From Picosynechococcus sp. PCC 7002 (lineage in GTDB: Bacteria > Cyanobacteriota > Cyanobacteriia > Cyanobacteriales > MRBY01): 64,000 bases of DNA. This document shows, one piece after another, positions 50,806-60,295 of this stretch. The translations under genes and the position numbers were made by a program. The DNA is taken from positions 1,922,001 to 1,986,000 of the forward strand of contig NZ_CAWLFA010000001.1 in assembly GCF_963860125.1 (NCBI RefSeq). Reading direction: 5' to 3'. Within the stretch, counting starts at the first letter, position 1, and every line of letters begins with the position of its first letter. The notes under the pieces are model-generated. The model had not been told where the DNA came from. It saw nothing but the letters and a program-made list of their open reading frames with translations, and made no database searches.

Positions 50806-51850
50806 GCCGTAGGGGATTATCCCGCAGAATTTCAAAGGCCCGCTGGTGGGTTTGACGTTTCAAGTGATGCTGGTAGGTGGCATTGTGAACCGATAGGCGA
50901 TGGCCCATCTGGAAAGCGGCTAGGGCATTATCCAAACCACACTCAATCGCCCGCACCGCCCAACAGTGACGCAAATTATAAGGAGAGAAGCCCACCCCAT
51001 AATCAGAAAAAGCCTGGGTGACAGCTCCCCCATAGCCCTGGGCATCCTTGCGGCAAATATTCGGCAGATCCAGGGCCACATGATCCGCCCATTCCGGATA
51101 AAGCGGGTAAACATAACGTTCCCCGGTTTTGCCACGGCTGACCCACAGCACCGGAAAGTCATTTAAGTCACAATTGAAAACCTCGTGATTCCGGACGCCA
51201 TACACCGCCATTAGGCCATAGACATTTCCCCACCGTGGATCAATTTCTGTAAGCCGTCCCCAGGCCCGCCAAATTTGGGCATCGGTCGGTAAATTCCTGG
51301 GGGAAACTGCCTTTTGGGAATAAGACCCCTTATATTGCCGGAGGTCGTTGGGGATTTTTGCATAGTCGAGTAATTTGGCGATCGCCAAGGCCCACCGCTT
51401 CCGGGTGCGGGTATCCGGTTTTGTTTCTTCTAAGAGAATTTTTACCAACACATCAGGGTCGAGGGGCTGATCAGCCATCCTTAATAATGGTGATTGATAT
51501 TCCTTTTTCCATGTGGTCTCGGTGATGCCCTGGGCCAAAAGCGATCGCCCAAAGGTTTCGATCAGATCACCGATCTGTTGCGGTTGCTCTGGAGCGTCCC
51601 AAGTAAAGTTACCGGTCATGAGCTGTAGCCCGATTTCCCTGGCCCGCCGTTCCGCCTCCCTCAATCCCGAAGGCGTCGCGGCTAGCCCCGTTGAAATGCG
51701 CTGTTGATAAGGGGAAGACTTTCCGCTCTCAGGCTTCGGCGGCAAAGTCCCCCGCAGATATAAACGATTGTTAATTTTTTGAATCTGTAGACCCAAACCA
51801 GCAGCCAACAGCCGGCCATTGGCCTGGGAAATTTTCCCTGAAATTTCCAC
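50756..51850 (-). CDS. Tyrosine recombinase / integrase
   Basis: This 364-residue site-specific recombinase has an N-terminal arm-binding region (about 1-90), a core-binding domain and a catalytic domain. Catalytic residues are R220 (Y-G-V-R-N-H-E), K241 (S-R-G-K-T-G), R294 in Y-N-L-R-H (the usual HxxR histidine is tyrosine here), H317 (M-G-H-R) and nucleophile Y326 (A-T-Y-Q-H-H). The gene lies 130 bp from the attachment repeat in tRNA-Cys and reads away from it, the standard layout for tRNA-targeting elements. It should catalyse integration and, with a helper, excision. Confidence 0.92.
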   Translation of the reverse strand: MEISGKISQANGRLLAAGLGLQIQKINNRLYLRGTLPPKPESGKSSPYQQRISTGLAATPSGLREAERRAREIGLQLMTGNFTWDAPEQPQQIGDLIETFGRSLLAQGITETTWKKEYQSPLLRMADQPLDPDVLVKILLEETKPDTRTRKRWALAIAKLLDYAKIPNDLRQYKGSYSQKAVSPRNLPTDAQIWRAWGRLTEIDPRWGNVYGLMAVYGVRNHEVFNCDLNDFPVLWVSRGKTGERYVYPLYPEWADHVALDLPNICRKDAQGYGGAVTQAFSDYGVGFSPYNLRHCWAVRAIECGLDNALAAFQMGHRLSVHNATYQHHLKRQTHQRAFEILRDNPLRPRPPSHENGHIARTIV

Positions 51851-51979
51851 TTGCCTAAAATTTGCCTAATTTTTGCTGTCCAATTAGTCCTAGTTAGTCC
51901 TGATTAGGGAGGATGCCCAAAAACAAGAAAACCTGGAATCCTACTTGTGGAGCGGTTTCCAGGTCAATTTCAGTCAGCA

Positions 51980-52057
<78 letters not shown>

Positions 52058-52116
52058 GGGTCAACAGTTCGCTATTATAACAGGGCTTTTGTTCACATCA
52101 CAACATTTTTTTCGTT

Positions 52117-52887
52117 ATGGAAGTTATTCCCGCTATTGATCTGCTCGGTGGCCAATGTGTGCGCCTCTATCAGGGTGATTATCAACAGGCGCAAGTGTTT
52201 AATAATGACCCGGTTCAGGTGGCACGGACTTGGGCTGAGCAGGGGGCAACGCGGCTCCATGTGGTGGATTTAGACGGGGCAAAACAGGGAGAGTCGGTCA
52301 ATCTAGGGGCGATCGCCAAAATTGCAGCAGCGATTGATATTCCTGTACAGGTGGGCGGTGGTCTCCGTACGGTAGAAAGTGTGGCGCAATTGTTTGATGT
52401 GGGTGTAGAGCGAGCCATTCTTGGGACGGCGGCGGTAGATAATCCGGATCTCGTGACAGAACTCTGTGCCAAATATCCGGGCCGGATTGCGGTTGGGATT
52501 GATGCCCGCGATGGAAAGGTAGCGACAAAGGGATGGTTGGAAACATCGGCGGTTTTAGCGACGGATTTGGCGAAACAGATGGCTACCCAGGGGGTCGCTG
52601 CCATTATTTACACGGATATTCATCGAGATGGCACCATGGCTGGGCCTAATTTGGAGGCGCTGCGGGAATTGGCGGCCACCATTGAGATTCCGGTGATTGC
52701 GTCGGGGGGCGTGAGTTCTTTGGCGGATCTGGTTAATCTTGTGGCCCTCGAAGGGATCGGAGTCACAGGAGCGATTGTGGGCCGGGCGATTTATACCGGA
52801 GATATTAATTTGGCTGAAGCGGTGAAGGCGGTTGGCCCCCAACGTTTACAGGATGTGTTTCCGGATGATGGTACGGCGATCGCCTAA
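52117..52887 (+). CDS. hisA: Phosphoribosylformimino-5-aminoimidazole carboxamide ribotide isomerase
   Basis: This 256-residue (beta/alpha)8-barrel Amadori isomerase of histidine synthesis has the family start V-I-P-A-I-D-L-L-G-G with catalytic D8. V-D-L-D-G-A-K follows, and the second catalytic aspartate is in Y-T-D-I-H-R-D-G-T. The phosphate-binding motifs G-G-G-L-R and A-S-G-G-V-S are also present. Length is normal. It is a single-gene unit, divergent from tRNA-Cys, and marks the return to core chromosome. Confidence 0.95.
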   Translation: MEVIPAIDLLGGQCVRLYQGDYQQAQVFNNDPVQVARTWAEQGATRLHVVDLDGAKQGESVNLGAIAKIAAAIDIPVQVGGGLRTVESVAQLFDVGVERAILGTAAVDNPDLVTELCAKYPGRIAVGIDARDGKVATKGWLETSAVLATDLAKQMATQGVAAIIYTDIHRDGTMAGPNLEALRELAATIEIPVIASGGVSSLADLVNLVALEGIGVTGAIVGRAIYTGDINLAEAVKAVGPQRLQDVFPDDGTAIA

Positions 52888-53020
52888 TTTTCGTGCTAGA
52901 TTGAGTCGTGAAATTGTAATGGAACAAACCACATCAAAAGCGATTCTAGAGTAAAGCTATATAGTGATCGACTGCACCACTTTATGCCATTGATATTTGT
53001 TGTAGATTTCTAATGTGTTT

Positions 53021-54139
53021 ATGCTGAGACCCTTACGTAGATTAATCGGACATTCCTGGGTTCTTTCGGGGCTTGTATGGCTAGGAACCCTTGCACCTGC
53101 ACAGGCAGCGGTTGATCTCCGGGTCGCTGTACGGCAGACGACGGCCAATCTCCAGGTGGGCAGTTCCACCAATGCTTTAATCAGAAATGGCCAAGGCCAA
53201 GTCCTCGGTGAAATTGCCGGAATGAGTTCCTTTGCCGTGGGACGCCAGGGTAATCAGTTGGCGTTTGACCGTTGGCGGGCAACTGAGGTCTGGATTGAGC
53301 CCCAGGGTGATGGCTATGTGTGGATTGGCGATCGCTGGTACCGGGGGCGCACCCAACTCCGGCAGAGTGGCAACGGAATTCTCGCCATCAATCACGTCGA
53401 TCTCGAAGACTATCTCTATAGTGTTGTCGGCGCTGAAGCAATTCCCAGTTGGCCCCAGGAAGCCCTCAAAGCCCAGGCTGTCGCGGCTCGTACCTATGCA
53501 TTAAAAAAACGCTCGGAAAATGCCGGGAAACCCTACGACCTAGACACCACAACGGCGACACAGGTCTACAAGGGTCTAAATAGCGAGTACAGCACAACCC
53601 ATGCTGCCGTTAACGCCACGGAAAGTCAGGTGATGACCTATAACGGTAGTGTTATTCTGGCGGTATTCCATTCTTCTTCGGGTGGCCATACCGAAAACGT
53701 CGAGGATATCTGGAGTCAACCTCTGCCCTATCTCCGGGGGGTTGTGGATTATGATCAGTCTTCGCCAGTCTATCAGTGGAGTAAAACCATTTCTGCGGCT
53801 CGCTTAGGAGAACTGGTTGGTGGTGTTGGTACCGTAAAGCAACTCATTCCCCAACGGGCTACCCCCCAGGGTCGGGTGATTACGATGAAAGTGATTGGCG
53901 ATCGCGGCACCAAAAATATCAGTGGCGATCAACTGCGTAGTTTATTGGAACTGCGTAGCACTTTGATCAATGCCAGAATCCAACAGGGCGACGTTTATAT
54001 CTACGGTAAAGGCTTTGGCCATGGCGTTGGTATGAGTCAATGGGGAGCTAATGGTTTAGCAGCCCAGGGCATCGATTACCAACAAATTCTGCGTCACTAT
54101 TACCAAAATGCAACCATTGCGAAGCTGACGCCACGGTAA
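53021..54139 (+). CDS. SpoIID/LytB domain protein, exported
   Basis: This 372-residue protein has a Sec-type signal (basic start, hydrophobic stretch, cleavage near A-P-A-Q-A-A-V). The SpoIID domain shows L-E-D-Y-L-Y-S-V-V-G-A-E, W-P-Q-E-A-L-K-A-Q-A-V-A-A-R-T-Y-A, S-S-S-G-G-H-T and a C-terminal G-H-G-V-G-M-S-Q-W-G-A. SpoIID proteins cut denuded glycan strands, and cyanobacterial homologues probably remodel peptidoglycan. ATG 53021 is preferred to the GTG two codons earlier. A terminator follows. Confidence 0.88.
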   Translation: MLRPLRRLIGHSWVLSGLVWLGTLAPAQAAVDLRVAVRQTTANLQVGSSTNALIRNGQGQVLGEIAGMSSFAVGRQGNQLAFDRWRATEVWIEPQGDGYVWIGDRWYRGRTQLRQSGNGILAINHVDLEDYLYSVVGAEAIPSWPQEALKAQAVAARTYALKKRSENAGKPYDLDTTTATQVYKGLNSEYSTTHAAVNATESQVMTYNGSVILAVFHSSSGGHTENVEDIWSQPLPYLRGVVDYDQSSPVYQWSKTISAARLGELVGGVGTVKQLIPQRATPQGRVITMKVIGDRGTKNISGDQLRSLLELRSTLINARIQQGDVYIYGKGFGHGVGMSQWGANGLAAQGIDYQQILRHYYQNATIAKLTPR

Positions 54140-54177
54140 CTGTCAGTTTTCAACGTGAAGTAAATACAAGATCTCAG

Positions 54178-54202
54178 GAGGGGAATTTTACCCCTCTTTT
54201 TT
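54178..54202 (+). terminator. Rho-independent terminator after the SpoIID gene
   Basis: A 6-bp stem GAGGGG/CCCCTC (54178-54183 with 54191-54196) and a 7-nt loop are followed by a T run. Confidence 0.78.
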
Positions 54203-54241
54203 GTTTTTCCCAAGGGCGATCGCCTTTCTTGTGCCTGTCAC

Positions 54242-55783
54242 TTAATAGCCGAGATCTGTCGCTACTTTGTGGGCGCAGGCAAAACCAGAAAACGCCACAG
54301 CATTTAAGCCCTGTCCGGGGAAGGTACTATCGCCGACACAATAAAGTCCAGAGACTTCTGTTTTATTGACCCGGGGTGGAAAACCAGCAAAATTAAACAT
54401 TCCCAGTAATCCCAAAAGTTTGCGTTGGGGAATCGGCCCGTAGGAGCCATCGACCCGTCCGAGGAATTTGCGGTGGGTGCGCGGTGTCCCCACTTCCATG
54501 TAGTCCAATCCCGCATCTAACCCTGGAAAAATAGCTTCAAGGCGATCCACGAGTTGCCAGGCGGCGGCTTCTTTTTTGGCTTCATATTCCTGGGGAGAAA
54601 GGCCCTGCCACTCACTCAGCCAACTGGGAGTAAAGGTGTGAATGATGTGGTATCCCTCAGGGGCCAGACTCGGATCGAGGAGCGTCGGAATAGAAACAAA
54701 AATGGTGCCTTGCTCGGCTTCCATGGTGTCCCAATTCTCCAGCAAAATGTGGTGGCATTCCGTCCCAGGAGGAAGAACATCGGCTTTGACACCGAGGTGA
54801 ACGCTGAGAAAGCTGGGGGATTTTTGGTAATTCTCCGTCCACTTTTCTTCAAAAAAGGGTTTATTTTCACTGGGGAGCAGTTTTTCAAAAGTGTCCCAGC
54901 GGGTGGCATTGGAAATGACTTTTTTGGCGAAATACTCGGTGCCATTGGCTAAGCGCACGCCGACGGCCCGGCCTTGGTCGGTGATGATTTCGTAGACATT
55001 CGCACCGTATTGGATTTCACCACCATGTTGTTCGAAACCTTCAACCAGTTTGAGGGCGATTTGGCCCACTCCGCCTTCTGGATAGTTGATGCCCCCGTAA
55101 TGGCGATCGCTAAACACCATACCCGCATTAATCATGGGAGTCAGTTCAGCTGGCACCACTGACCAGCAGTAACATTCCATATCGATAAACTTCAGCAGTT
55201 CGGGGTCTTTAATATATTGACGGGCGAGATCCCCAGCATTTTTGGGTAAATATTTGAGTAACCCTAGGCAAGCAAAGGGTTTCTGCATAAAGACCCGCAG
55301 CAGGTAGCGAATTTCTTCGAGGGAAAGCAGCTCAATACTATTGAGGCAATTAAAAACTTTCCAGCACTCATCATAAAATTTACGAATGCCCTTGGCTTCG
55401 TGGGGAAACCGTGCCGTTAACTCCGTTAAAAATTCTTCGTAGTCACGGTGTACCTTGACCTCAAGATCATTGGGGAGATGGTAATGAATTTGCACCGGAT
55501 CTGGGATGGTCGCAATTGACATATCCACTGCGGCGAGGGCCCGGGTGAGGAGATTGGTGGTGCCGCGATCGCCAAAGCCAAAGATCATCGAAGCGCCCAC
55601 ATCAAACCGATAACCCTGCCGCTCAAAATAACCCGCACTGCCACCGGGGATCACATAGCGTTCTAGCACCAACACCTTGATCCCTTTCGCTGCTAATTGG
55701 GTTGCCGTGACGAGGCCCCCGATACCGGAACCAATGACAATCACATCGTACTGGGGAGCAGAAATGGCAGTTTTGGCGGTCAT
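54242..55783 (-). CDS. crtH: Carotene isomerase (prolycopene isomerase)
   Basis: This 513-residue FAD-binding protein converts poly-cis lycopene to all-trans lycopene in plant-type carotenoid synthesis. The dinucleotide-binding N-terminus reads V-I-V-I-G-S-G-I-G-G-L with P-G-G-S-A-G-Y-F behind it. The family C-terminus is G-L-Y-C-V-G-D-S-T-F-P-G-Q-G-L-N-A-V-A-F-S-G. Length and pattern separate it from CrtI-type desaturases. ATG 55783 fits the family start, while the frame extends to 55801. Confidence 0.92.
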   Translation of the reverse strand: MTAKTAISAPQYDVIVIGSGIGGLVTATQLAAKGIKVLVLERYVIPGGSAGYFERQGYRFDVGASMIFGFGDRGTTNLLTRALAAVDMSIATIPDPVQIHYHLPNDLEVKVHRDYEEFLTELTARFPHEAKGIRKFYDECWKVFNCLNSIELLSLEEIRYLLRVFMQKPFACLGLLKYLPKNAGDLARQYIKDPELLKFIDMECYCWSVVPAELTPMINAGMVFSDRHYGGINYPEGGVGQIALKLVEGFEQHGGEIQYGANVYEIITDQGRAVGVRLANGTEYFAKKVISNATRWDTFEKLLPSENKPFFEEKWTENYQKSPSFLSVHLGVKADVLPPGTECHHILLENWDTMEAEQGTIFVSIPTLLDPSLAPEGYHIIHTFTPSWLSEWQGLSPQEYEAKKEAAAWQLVDRLEAIFPGLDAGLDYMEVGTPRTHRKFLGRVDGSYGPIPQRKLLGLLGMFNFAGFPPRVNKTEVSGLYCVGDSTFPGQGLNAVAFSGFACAHKVATDLGY

Positions 55784-56012
55784 AAACGGTGAGGCTCGCA
55801 AGATAGGCTAAATTTTGACTGTTACATAGTCTACCTTTATTTCCCTTGGGATTAGTAGGGTAACTCTCCGGCGATGTTACGGCGACAGTTCTTTGTTGGG
55901 CATGGGCCTTTGTCACAAAAAAAGGCGGAAGACTTTCCACCTTGCTGTATCAGAACTATATTTATTTTTAATAAGAGATTTAGAGGGCACTGGGGCCAGA
56001 AAAATACTGAAT

Positions 56013-56180
56013 TTACTCTTCGTCGTCTTCGGGGGAAGGATAAACAAAGCTAGAACGACCAGTGAGCACAGATTTGCCAAGGGAAAGGGCCTTTTGGGCT
56101 TCGATGGTTGCCTTACGCTTCCAGTGGGCCCGGCGTTGGTCACGCTTTGCCTTTGAGGTTTTCTTCTTTGGAACTGCCAT
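56013..56180 (-). CDS. rpmF: 50S ribosomal protein L32
   Basis: This 55-residue protein begins M-A-V-P-K-K-K-T-S-K-A-K-R-D-Q-R-R-A-H-W, the standard bacterial and plastid L32 start, and ends in an acidic E-D-D-E-E tail. The zinc-binding cysteines seen in some L32 proteins are absent, as usual for cyanobacteria and plastids. It is a single-gene unit with its promoter toward the DUF389 gene. Confidence 0.95.
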   Translation of the reverse strand: MAVPKKKTSKAKRDQRRAHWKRKATIEAQKALSLGKSVLTGRSSFVYPSPEDDEE

Positions 56181-56392
56181 GGGATTAACTACAGATTTTT
56201 ACAGAATTACCATTATAAAATCTTCTCTCCCAAAAAGTAAGTCCTCCGTCAGAATCTCTTGAATTGTGGGGTTGAACGAAGGCGGGGTTTGTCACGGGTA
56301 AAGAAATCCATGCAAATCCCACCAGAGAGGAACCGAGCTTTTACAATCGAAATCGCATTTGTGTGTCTATTTGTCTAGGAGTCTTAACAGCG

Positions 56393-57493
56393 ATGGTGTG
56401 GTATCGACGACGGCTATACCGTAATCCCCAAGCCTACGGGGTCGTGATGGAATGGTGGTTGGGTTGGGTCGATTTTGTGCAGTGGTTTATTCCTCGCCCG
56501 GTGACGGGGAAAAAGACGCGGCGTCTGTATCGGCAGCTTTTGATCGAGGCGAGCTGGCGGCTTAATTTTGTGATGTTGACGGTCAGCTCCTGTATTATTG
56601 CCACTTTCGGGCTCATTAGTAATAGTACGGCTGTGATTATCGGGGCGATGCTGGTGGCGCCGCTCATGTTGCCGTTGCGGGGATTGGCCTTTGCCGCCCT
56701 AGAAGGGGAATTGAAATTATTTTGGCGATCGCTGTATTCAATTACCGGCGCAACCGCCCTTTCCCTGGCTTTATCCTGGATGATCGGCGTCGTCATTGGT
56801 ATTCCTGATTTTGGCTCGGAACTAACGGCCCGGACGCAGCCAAATCTGATCGACCTTGGTATTGCCGTGGCCGCCGGGGGAATTAGCGGTTTTGCGAAGG
56901 TGCGCCGAGGCATTAGTGATGCCCTCGCAGGGACGGCGATCGCCGTTGCCCTGATGCCTCCCCTCTGTGTGGTGGGCCTATCCTTTTCCCAAGGTTATTT
57001 CAATTACTCCCGTGGCGCTTTCTTACTCTATCTAACCAACCTCCTCGGCATTACCCTTGCCTGCATGGTGGTCTACATCTTGGCTGGTTACGCCGAGATC
57101 AACCACGCCTTGGGTTGGACGATGGCCCTAACCCTGATTTTGTTAGTACCCCTGGGGGCAAGATTTGTTCAACTTGTGCAACAGCTCCGCCTACAACAAA
57201 CCATCACCAGCCAGCTCACAACTAAAACCGTCACCGTCGGTCAAGATGTTGAAAATGTTCGGGTGCGGGTTGACTGGACTTCTTCCCCGCCGATTATCTA
57301 TGTCAATCTCCAGGCGAAAAAAGAAATTACCCCCAGACAAGCTCTCCTCGTTGAAGAATTTTTACGCAAACGTAACCGTCAAGTTTTTCAAGTCATTTTT
57401 CAAGTTAGTCCGATCCAAGAAGTCAAAGCCGATGATCTCGATCCCCATGACCTGGACCTCCCCGAATTAGACATGGCCCCACCACGCCAATAG
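56393..57493 (+). CDS. DUF389 (TIGR00341-type) membrane protein
   Basis: This 366-residue protein has an N-terminal cytoplasmic part, about six hydrophobic helices and a C-terminal soluble domain. The DUF389 core is clear: S-N-S-T-A-V-I-I-G-A-M-L-V-A-P-L-M-L-P and A-G-T-A-I-A-V-A-L-M-P-P-L-C-V-V-G. The conserved prolines and small residues hint at a transport pore. No substrate is established. ATG 56393 has AGGAG about 10 bases before it; in-frame codons upstream are rejected. Confidence 0.83.
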   Translation: MVWYRRRLYRNPQAYGVVMEWWLGWVDFVQWFIPRPVTGKKTRRLYRQLLIEASWRLNFVMLTVSSCIIATFGLISNSTAVIIGAMLVAPLMLPLRGLAFAALEGELKLFWRSLYSITGATALSLALSWMIGVVIGIPDFGSELTARTQPNLIDLGIAVAAGGISGFAKVRRGISDALAGTAIAVALMPPLCVVGLSFSQGYFNYSRGAFLLYLTNLLGITLACMVVYILAGYAEINHALGWTMALTLILLVPLGARFVQLVQQLRLQQTITSQLTTKTVTVGQDVENVRVRVDWTSSPPIIYVNLQAKKEITPRQALLVEEFLRKRNRQVFQVIFQVSPIQEVKADDLDPHDLDLPELDMAPPRQ

Positions 57494-57837
57494 AAAAGAC
57501 TCCAATTGTCAACTAGAAATCTTTGAAATATCAAGCTTTCCGCTTTAGTTCAACCTAACAATAACCGACAAAAGACGACCCTATCTAGCGCCAGCCAAAA
57601 GGTTTACCTGTTCTTAAAGTCAAGATGTCGCAGGACTGATAATATACTGGAGCCGAAGGTTTTGTATTCTAATGGTCTAGGCAAAACTGATAAAGCTGGC
57701 AAACGCGGAAACCCTCTCCATCGTTAAGCTCTTCTCAGATTTAAACAAGCCTCAACATTAGCTCCACCAAGTCATTCGGCAAGTGATTGACTATTTTCTT
57801 GACTCCCCGCATCCGGCCTAGATAAGCTGCTTTTCCA
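57494..57837. other. Intergenic region upstream of pstB
   Basis: These 344 bp have no convincing gene. Around 57550-57567 there are two degenerate AACCT/AACC elements that faintly recall the cyanobacterial Pho box, but spacing and match are too poor to call. No terminator for the DUF389 gene is obvious. Confidence 0.35.
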
Positions 57838-58641
57838 ATGATTGAACTCGACAATGCAAACGCCACAGACTACGTTCTGCAGACAGAAAATGTCAGTGTC
57901 TATTACGGTAACTTCCTGGCGATCAAAGGCGTTTACCTCAACATTCCCAAAAATCAAGTAACAGCATTTATTGGCCCCTCTGGTTGCGGTAAAAGCACTC
58001 TGCTGCGTTGCTATAACCGTCTCAATGATCTCATTCCTTCTTTCCGCATAGATGGCGACATCGCTTACCACGGCAGTAGTCTCTACGGATCCGGTGTAGA
58101 TCCAGTGGAAGTGCGCCGTCGCATTGGCATGGTGTTCCAGAAGCCAAACCCCTTCCCTAAATCGATCTATGACAATATCGCCTATGGGGCACGGATCAAT
58201 GGTTACAAGGGCGACATGGACGAACTGGTAGAACGCTCACTGCGCCAGGCCGCTCTTTGGGATGAGGTTAAGGATAAATTGCGTCAAAGTGGCCTCGCCC
58301 TATCTGGGGGGCAACAGCAACGGCTTTGTATTGCCCGGACAATCGCCATTCAGCCAGAGGTGGTGTTGATGGACGAGCCCTGTTCTGCTTTAGACCCGAT
58401 TTCGACCCTCAAAATTGAAGAGTTGATCCACCAGCTCAAAGAGCAATACACGATTGTTATCGTGACCCATAACATGCAACAGGCTTCGCGGGTCGCTGAT
58501 ATGACGGCATTTTTCAACGTGAAGACCAATGATGATGGTACCCGCCAGGGCTATCTGGGGGAATGCGATCGCACGGAGGTTATTTTCCAAAATCCCCGGG
58601 AACAGGCCACCCAAGAATATGTCAGTGGCCGTTTCGGTTAA
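57838..58641 (+). CDS. pstB: Phosphate ABC transporter ATP-binding protein
   Basis: This 267-residue ABC ATPase energises high-affinity phosphate uptake with PstC and PstA. Walker A is G-P-S-G-C-G-K-S-T, the ABC signature L-S-G-G-Q-Q-Q-R and Walker B V-V-L-M-D-E-P. The family-specific F-Q-K-P-N-P-F-P-K-S-I-Y-D-N and C-S-A-L-D-P-I-S-T separate PstB from other importers. The pstS, pstC and pstA genes are not adjacent, so this is either a second PstB or a dispersed system. A terminator follows. Confidence 0.93.
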   Translation: MIELDNANATDYVLQTENVSVYYGNFLAIKGVYLNIPKNQVTAFIGPSGCGKSTLLRCYNRLNDLIPSFRIDGDIAYHGSSLYGSGVDPVEVRRRIGMVFQKPNPFPKSIYDNIAYGARINGYKGDMDELVERSLRQAALWDEVKDKLRQSGLALSGGQQQRLCIARTIAIQPEVVLMDEPCSALDPISTLKIEELIHQLKEQYTIVIVTHNMQQASRVADMTAFFNVKTNDDGTRQGYLGECDRTEVIFQNPREQATQEYVSGRFG

Positions 58642-58706
58642 TTTGAGAGAATGACTTTAGGGTCTGTTTTTCTCGCAACGCTACACTAAATTTTTGTCTC
58701 AGCCGT

Positions 58707-58743
58707 AACCCATGCCCGCTGTTGCCGGTAATGGGTTTTTTGT
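58707..58743 (+). terminator. Rho-independent terminator of pstB
   Basis: A 7-bp stem AACCCAT/ATGGGTT (58707-58713 with 58731-58737) is extended by a T run. Confidence 0.8.
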
Positions 58744-58934
58744 TTGTGATTGAATTTGTTACGGGTTGACCAAAAAAGACGGCACTTCGATAGGATAGGA
58801 CAATCCTAGAGACTGAACACGAATTGGGCTTTGTGGGTTCATACCACGATTGAATGTTGAGCTGATATGTTTAAATGTGAGGACTTAGTATTGTCTTTGT
58901 TTAGCGACAATTTTTCTGCACTGATTTGGAATCC

Positions 58935-59411
58935 ATGGCTGTTGCTCCTACCGTCACAATGAACCAACCTCAACATGTTTTTGTTGTCCAAGATGACACT
59001 GGACAACGGGAATATATTTTGACGGATGCTCGCTATTCTATTGGGCGTCGTAGTAGTTGCGCGATTCACCTCCAGTCTCAGTTTGTGTCTCGTCTCCATG
59101 CCACCTTAGTCCGGCATCTCACGGATGATCATGTTTACTATCGCATTGTTGATGGGGACGGTTTGCAGGAGGCGAGTGCCAATGGCATTTTGGTCAATGG
59201 GAACAAAGTGAATGCGGTCACACTCCAAGATGGGGATGTCGTGACGTTTGGCCCCCAAATTTTGGGTCGTTATGAACGGCGATCGCCGCGTGCTTCAAAG
59301 CGCACTCAGCCAGGGGAGGAAGATCCCTTTGACATTACGCTCATTGATCCGGCGATGTTAGCCGAGGATCAAGAACTGATGGCTGATGAAGAGGCAACAC
59401 GTTTGTTTTAG
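58935..59411 (+). CDS. FHA domain protein
   Basis: This 158-residue protein is mostly one forkhead-associated domain, which binds phosphothreonine. The pattern is Y-S-I-G-R-R-S-S-C near residue 37, F-V-S-R-L-H-A-T and S-A-N-G-I-L-V-N-G-N-K-V. The C-terminal 40 residues are acidic and probably flexible, with threonines that could be phosphorylated. ATG 58935 is preferred to the upstream TTG. The TIGR03943 gene follows after 56 bp. Confidence 0.87.
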   Translation: MAVAPTVTMNQPQHVFVVQDDTGQREYILTDARYSIGRRSSCAIHLQSQFVSRLHATLVRHLTDDHVYYRIVDGDGLQEASANGILVNGNKVNAVTLQDGDVVTFGPQILGRYERRSPRASKRTQPGEEDPFDITLIDPAMLAEDQELMADEEATRLF

Positions 59412-59467
59412 GGTGGCCTTAACGGAAACGGGTGATAGTTGTTTGAGGTATTTTTTCCAGGAACGCA

Positions 59468-60262
59468 ATGGTTAATTTTTCTGCTCCGAAAGCGGCTGGT
59501 TTGGCCCCTTGGTTTGATATTACGGCCCTGTTGTTGTGGGGAGCTTTGCTGCTCAAGTATGCGATTACGGGCCAGCTAGCTCTGTTGATCCACCCCAATT
59601 ACTTCGGTTTATGTGTGGCGGCGGGGATTATTCTCCTCCTGCTGGGGTTGGGAAAATTACTACAACAGGTGCGTCCCCAAGTTAGTGGCGGGGAGTCGGT
59701 GCAGCACATTACGCTATTACCCCAGAATGTGGGGAGTGCCCTATTAATTGTGGTGGCGATCGCCGGATTTTTGATCCCGCCGACCATTTTGTCAAGCCAG
59801 ACAGCGATTCAACGGGGTTTAACGGAAGAGTTGCCCCTCACCCGGAGTCAACCGGAAAGTTTTCGGGTCGGTACCTCCCCAGAGGAGCGGACGTTATTGG
59901 ATTGGATTCGGACGTTGAATGTTTACCCGGAACCCGATGCCTATACGGGGGATCCGGTGAAGGTAAATGGGTTTGTGACTCACCTGCCCCAGTTGCCGGA
60001 CAATTACATGATGGTGTCGCGGTTTGTGTTGACCTGTTGTGCAGTGGATGCCTATCCGGTGGGATTGCCCGTGAAACTCGAAGGCGATCGCCAAGCCTTT
60101 GCGCCGGACTCCTGGGTAGAAGTCACGGGGGAAATGATCACCGAGGATCTCCAACTCACCACAGAAGCTGAGGGTGATAATAATTTGCCCCAGCGCCAGT
60201 TGGTGATCCAAGCCAGTGCCGTCGAACCGATTCCCACCCCCAGAAATCCTTACGATTATTAG
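59468..60262 (+). CDS. TIGR03943/YcgQ-like membrane protein
   Basis: This 264-residue protein has three hydrophobic helices in the first 115 residues (W-F-D-I-T-A-L-L-L-W-G, L-C-V-A-A-G-I-I-L-L-L-L-G, A-L-L-I-V-V-A-I-A-G-F-L-I-P-P). A soluble beta-rich domain follows (V-K-V-N-G-F-V-T, F-V-L-T-C-C-A-V-D-A, D-S-W-V-E-V-T-G-E-M), as in the TIGR03943 family, usually paired with a permease. No DUF318 permease partner is adjacent here. The lipoprotein gene follows 33 bp later. Confidence 0.8.
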   Translation: MVNFSAPKAAGLAPWFDITALLLWGALLLKYAITGQLALLIHPNYFGLCVAAGIILLLLGLGKLLQQVRPQVSGGESVQHITLLPQNVGSALLIVVAIAGFLIPPTILSSQTAIQRGLTEELPLTRSQPESFRVGTSPEERTLLDWIRTLNVYPEPDAYTGDPVKVNGFVTHLPQLPDNYMMVSRFVLTCCAVDAYPVGLPVKLEGDRQAFAPDSWVEVTGEMITEDLQLTTEAEGDNNLPQRQLVIQASAVEPIPTPRNPYDY

Positions 60263-60295
60263 GTATAAGGGTGGTGTCGCGCTCTTAAATCTTCG

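Noticed and set aside
57541..57620. Pho box upstream of pstB
   Set aside because: AACCT-like elements are degenerate and wrongly spaced.
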